Assembly (NCBI GenBank): GCA_900768515.1
Contig: CAAGDG010000093.1
Location: 19,888-83,887 of the forward strand
Source: Lentisphaeria bacterium
Lineage (GTDB): Bacteria; Verrucomicrobiota; Lentisphaeria; Victivallales; Victivallaceae
Length of the DNA: 64,000 nucleotides
Direction of reading: 5' to 3'
The notes under the pieces were generated by a model. The model worked only from the letters and a program-made list of their open reading frames with translations, did not search any database and was not told the origin of the DNA. Position 1 is the first letter of the stretch. Each line of letters opens with the position of its first letter. Position numbers and translations under genes: made by a program. This document shows, piece by piece, positions 62,333 to 64,000 of the stretch.

Positions 62333-63519
62333 TGCCGTCTGCCGGTGAAACTTCCGGCCAGCCGCGCACCCAGCCGCCGCACCCGCGGGGTAAACAGGAA
62401 CCGTTCCAGAAACGTCGGATCGACGCCGATCGCCTTGACCGGACAGAACTCGTGGCAGCAGTAGCATTTGATGCAGAGCGCCGGGTCGGCCACAAAGCTG
62501 TGTTCGGGATTGATCGCCGGCGGGCGGACCGGGCACCCGTCCCGGCAGCGCATGCACTTCACGCACTTTTTCCGGTCGATGTGCGGAACCGGTTTCCAGT
62601 GTCGCTGCAGCGCGTCGAGCAGTTTCTGCGGAAGCGGCAGCAGCCTGAGCGGATTGCCCAGCGCTTTGATGTGGCGGAAGTCGCGGACGGTCAGTTCCGC
62701 GGGGTCCGCTCCGACCGTGCGGATCCGGGCCGGATCGCTCTCTCCGATCGGCCGGTTTTTCGCCGCCCGGAGCAGCGGCACGTCAGCCGGATCGAGATTC
62801 ATCAATCCGGCGATTACGGTGTCGAGTGCGACGGTGTCGGTCGAGGCGGCGATCACGTTGAGGTTGCGGGGCGTTCCGCCGGAGGGACCCTCGCCCTCCA
62901 TGGCGGTGACGGCGTCGACGATCGACAGCGCCGGCGGCAGTCCGGTATTCAGGTCGAGAATCAGTTCGGCCAGCCATTCGCGGGTCTTGAGCCGGAAGTG
63001 GTATTCGCTTTTGGAGGTTCCGGGCAGATAGCCGTAGAGGTTTTTCATCGCGCCGGTGAAAACCATCTGGACATGGGTCTTGGCCTTCGGCAGATTGATG
63101 ATCCGGTCGACCTGGCCGAGCGCCGCGCCGAGCCGGATCCGGCGGCCGACCCGGGCGTTGGGAAATTCGAAATCGGCCGGAGTTTCCAGATCGGCCCATT
63201 CGAGGCCGAGCCGTTCGATCACCGCTCCGACTCCGGTGGTCCGCTGGACCGCGGCCACCGAACCGCAGCCGGGACTGTCTCCGATCAGGCAGACTCCTCC
63301 CGCCTCCAGCACCAGCGTGGCGACCGCCTCGATCAGCGCTGGATGGGTGGTGACCGCGGCTTCCGGCGCGAAAGGGCCGAGCAAATTGGGTTTGAGCAGC
63401 ACCCGGTCGCCGGGCTTCACGAAGGCGGAGATTCCGCCCAGCGGTTCCAGCAGCCGTTCGACCGCCGGTCGGAGCTCTCCGTCATACGAGGTGACTTTCT
63501 GAAGGCTGACCAGGGTCAT
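62308..63519 (-). CDS. DUF362 protein with two [4Fe-4S] clusters
   Basis: This 403-residue protein has a DUF362 domain (about residues 35-270; PGDRVLLKPNLLG, INLPKAKTHVQ, FTGAMKNLYG). A bacterial-type ferredoxin region follows, with CVKCMRCRDGCP and CIKCYCCHEFCP (about 317-365), each a four-cysteine cluster motif. No signal peptide or membrane helix is seen. DUF362 proteins are presumed redox proteins without a settled substrate. Its ATG overlaps the stop of the upstream gene (ATGA). Confidence 0.88.
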   Translation of the reverse strand: MTLVSLQKVTSYDGELRPAVERLLEPLGGISAFVKPGDRVLLKPNLLGPFAPEAAVTTHPALIEAVATLVLEAGGVCLIGDSPGCGSVAAVQRTTGVGAVIERLGLEWADLETPADFEFPNARVGRRIRLGAALGQVDRIINLPKAKTHVQMVFTGAMKNLYGYLPGTSKSEYHFRLKTREWLAELILDLNTGLPPALSIVDAVTAMEGEGPSGGTPRNLNVIAASTDTVALDTVIAGLMNLDPADVPLLRAAKNRPIGESDPARIRTVGADPAELTVRDFRHIKALGNPLRLLPLPQKLLDALQRHWKPVPHIDRKKCVKCMRCRDGCPVRPPAINPEHSFVADPALCIKCYCCHEFCPVKAIGVDPTFLERFLFTPRVRRLGARLAGSFTGRRHHSSSPGR

Positions 63520-64000
63520 TTCACACTCTTGTCGATGGTGGCGGCGGCCTCTTTGAGCCGGTTCCAGACCGGATGGCCGGAATCGGAACTTTTCTTCTGC
63601 AGTTCGGCGACGGCGGCGGCGCAGGTGCGTTCTGCAAGCTGGAAGGTTTCAACTGAACCGTCCGCATAACAGACGGAAACCTGATCGTCGGGCCGCAGCT
63701 GCGGCTTCTCCAGAAAGAGCGGAACGCCTTTGATCCGGCTGTCGGACCCGGCCGCGCCGCCCAGATAGGCGTAGCTGGTATTGGCTTCGGTCAGCTTGTC
63801 GCCGTTGGCGGCTTTGCTGACGTAATCGTATGGGACGATCAGCAGCTTGTCGCTGGCGCCGTATGGCCGCAGTTCGGCCAGCCCGGCAGCTCCCGCCGCC
63901 GCCGGAAGACGATTATTATGATCCCCCGCATACATGATCAGCATGGTCGCGAGCTGTTTCAGGTTGTTCGCGGCCGCCTGTTCCTGCCCTTTGCGCTGCA
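63516..64000 (-). CDS. ADGS-motif protein, 5' end beyond window
   Basis: 160 residues are visible and the frame runs off the right edge, so the N-terminus is missing. The segment NNLKQLATMLIMYAGDHNNRLP resembles, in two parts, the NLKQL...YxxDxxxRLP region that follows the pilin helix in prepilin-like proteins. CYADGSVETFQL matches the DGS end of the H-X9-DG family, although the histidine is not at the usual spacing. It is translationally coupled to the DUF362 gene. Confidence 0.65.
   Translation of the reverse strand, partial: QRKGQEQAAANNLKQLATMLIMYAGDHNNRLPAAAGAAGLAELRPYGASDKLLIVPYDYVSKAANGDKLTEANTSYAYLGGAAGSDSRIKGVPLFLEKPQLRPDDQVSVCYADGSVETFQLAERTCAAAVAELQKKSSDSGHPVWNRLKEAAATIDKSVK

Overview
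The window looks like a piece of a GC-rich, Gram-negative-type chromosome. My inference is a member of the PVC group, most likely Lentisphaerota (Victivallis-like). The reasons are a lipoprotein with the H-X9-DG signature, the secreted beta-helix, GH2 and GH63-like carbohydrate enzymes, lipobox proteins, an AsmA-like protein, and several proteins I cannot place. No sequence search was possible, so the taxonomy is a judgement. I see no insertion sequence, CRISPR array, rRNA gene or prophage module.

Layout. 1-730 is visibly AT-richer; it holds the start of a lipoprotein gene, a doubtful ORF and a terminator hairpin, and it abuts the 3' end of tRNA-Ser(UGA). 836-16446 is mostly housekeeping: htpG, a DUF349 protein, argC, a lipoprotein/HTH/hisF operon, a lipase, an FmdB-type zinc ribbon with rsmA, a large membrane protein with an EF-hand-like loop, a TSCPD protein, a 2x[4Fe-4S] protein and glyQS. 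16588-21214 is an accessory unit: a 1398-residue repeat-rich protein with a metzincin motif, followed by a 43-residue peptide gene with a YEKPEL leader-like motif. 21291-27788 has panB, rnr, a small membrane-anchored protein and a GH63-like glycosidase.

27842-39051 is a tightly packed, mostly overlapping rightward gene string: HD phosphohydrolase, Ser/Thr kinase, pyrF, der, an unknown gene, an AsmA-like gene, tatD, nudC, a membrane protein and rsmG. It converges on a leftward division/cell-wall operon (44607 to 38994): mraZ, rsmH, an ftsL-like gene, ftsI, a divergent murC-like ligase and a 60-residue secreted peptide. The operon's promoter carries four exactly 10-bp-phased boxes that look like an MraZ operator.

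44754-64000 holds a GT-C-like membrane protein, a GH2 beta-galactosidase lacking its N-terminal domain, a divergent yeiH/LysR pair, a secreted beta-helix protein whose C-terminus resembles a degenerate histidine-kinase ATPase domain, a DUF1232 pair, clpB, a metallophosphoesterase that may be leaderless, a zinc-ribbon protein, thiE, a lipoprotein, arfB, a DUF362/ferredoxin protein, and the 3' part of another ADGS-motif protein.

The items I consider most worth following are the kinase-like ATPase domain on a secreted beta-helix protein, the YEKPEL peptide downstream of the metzincin, the mraZ operator, the truncated GH2 enzyme, and a recurrent TTGC-type -35 element.
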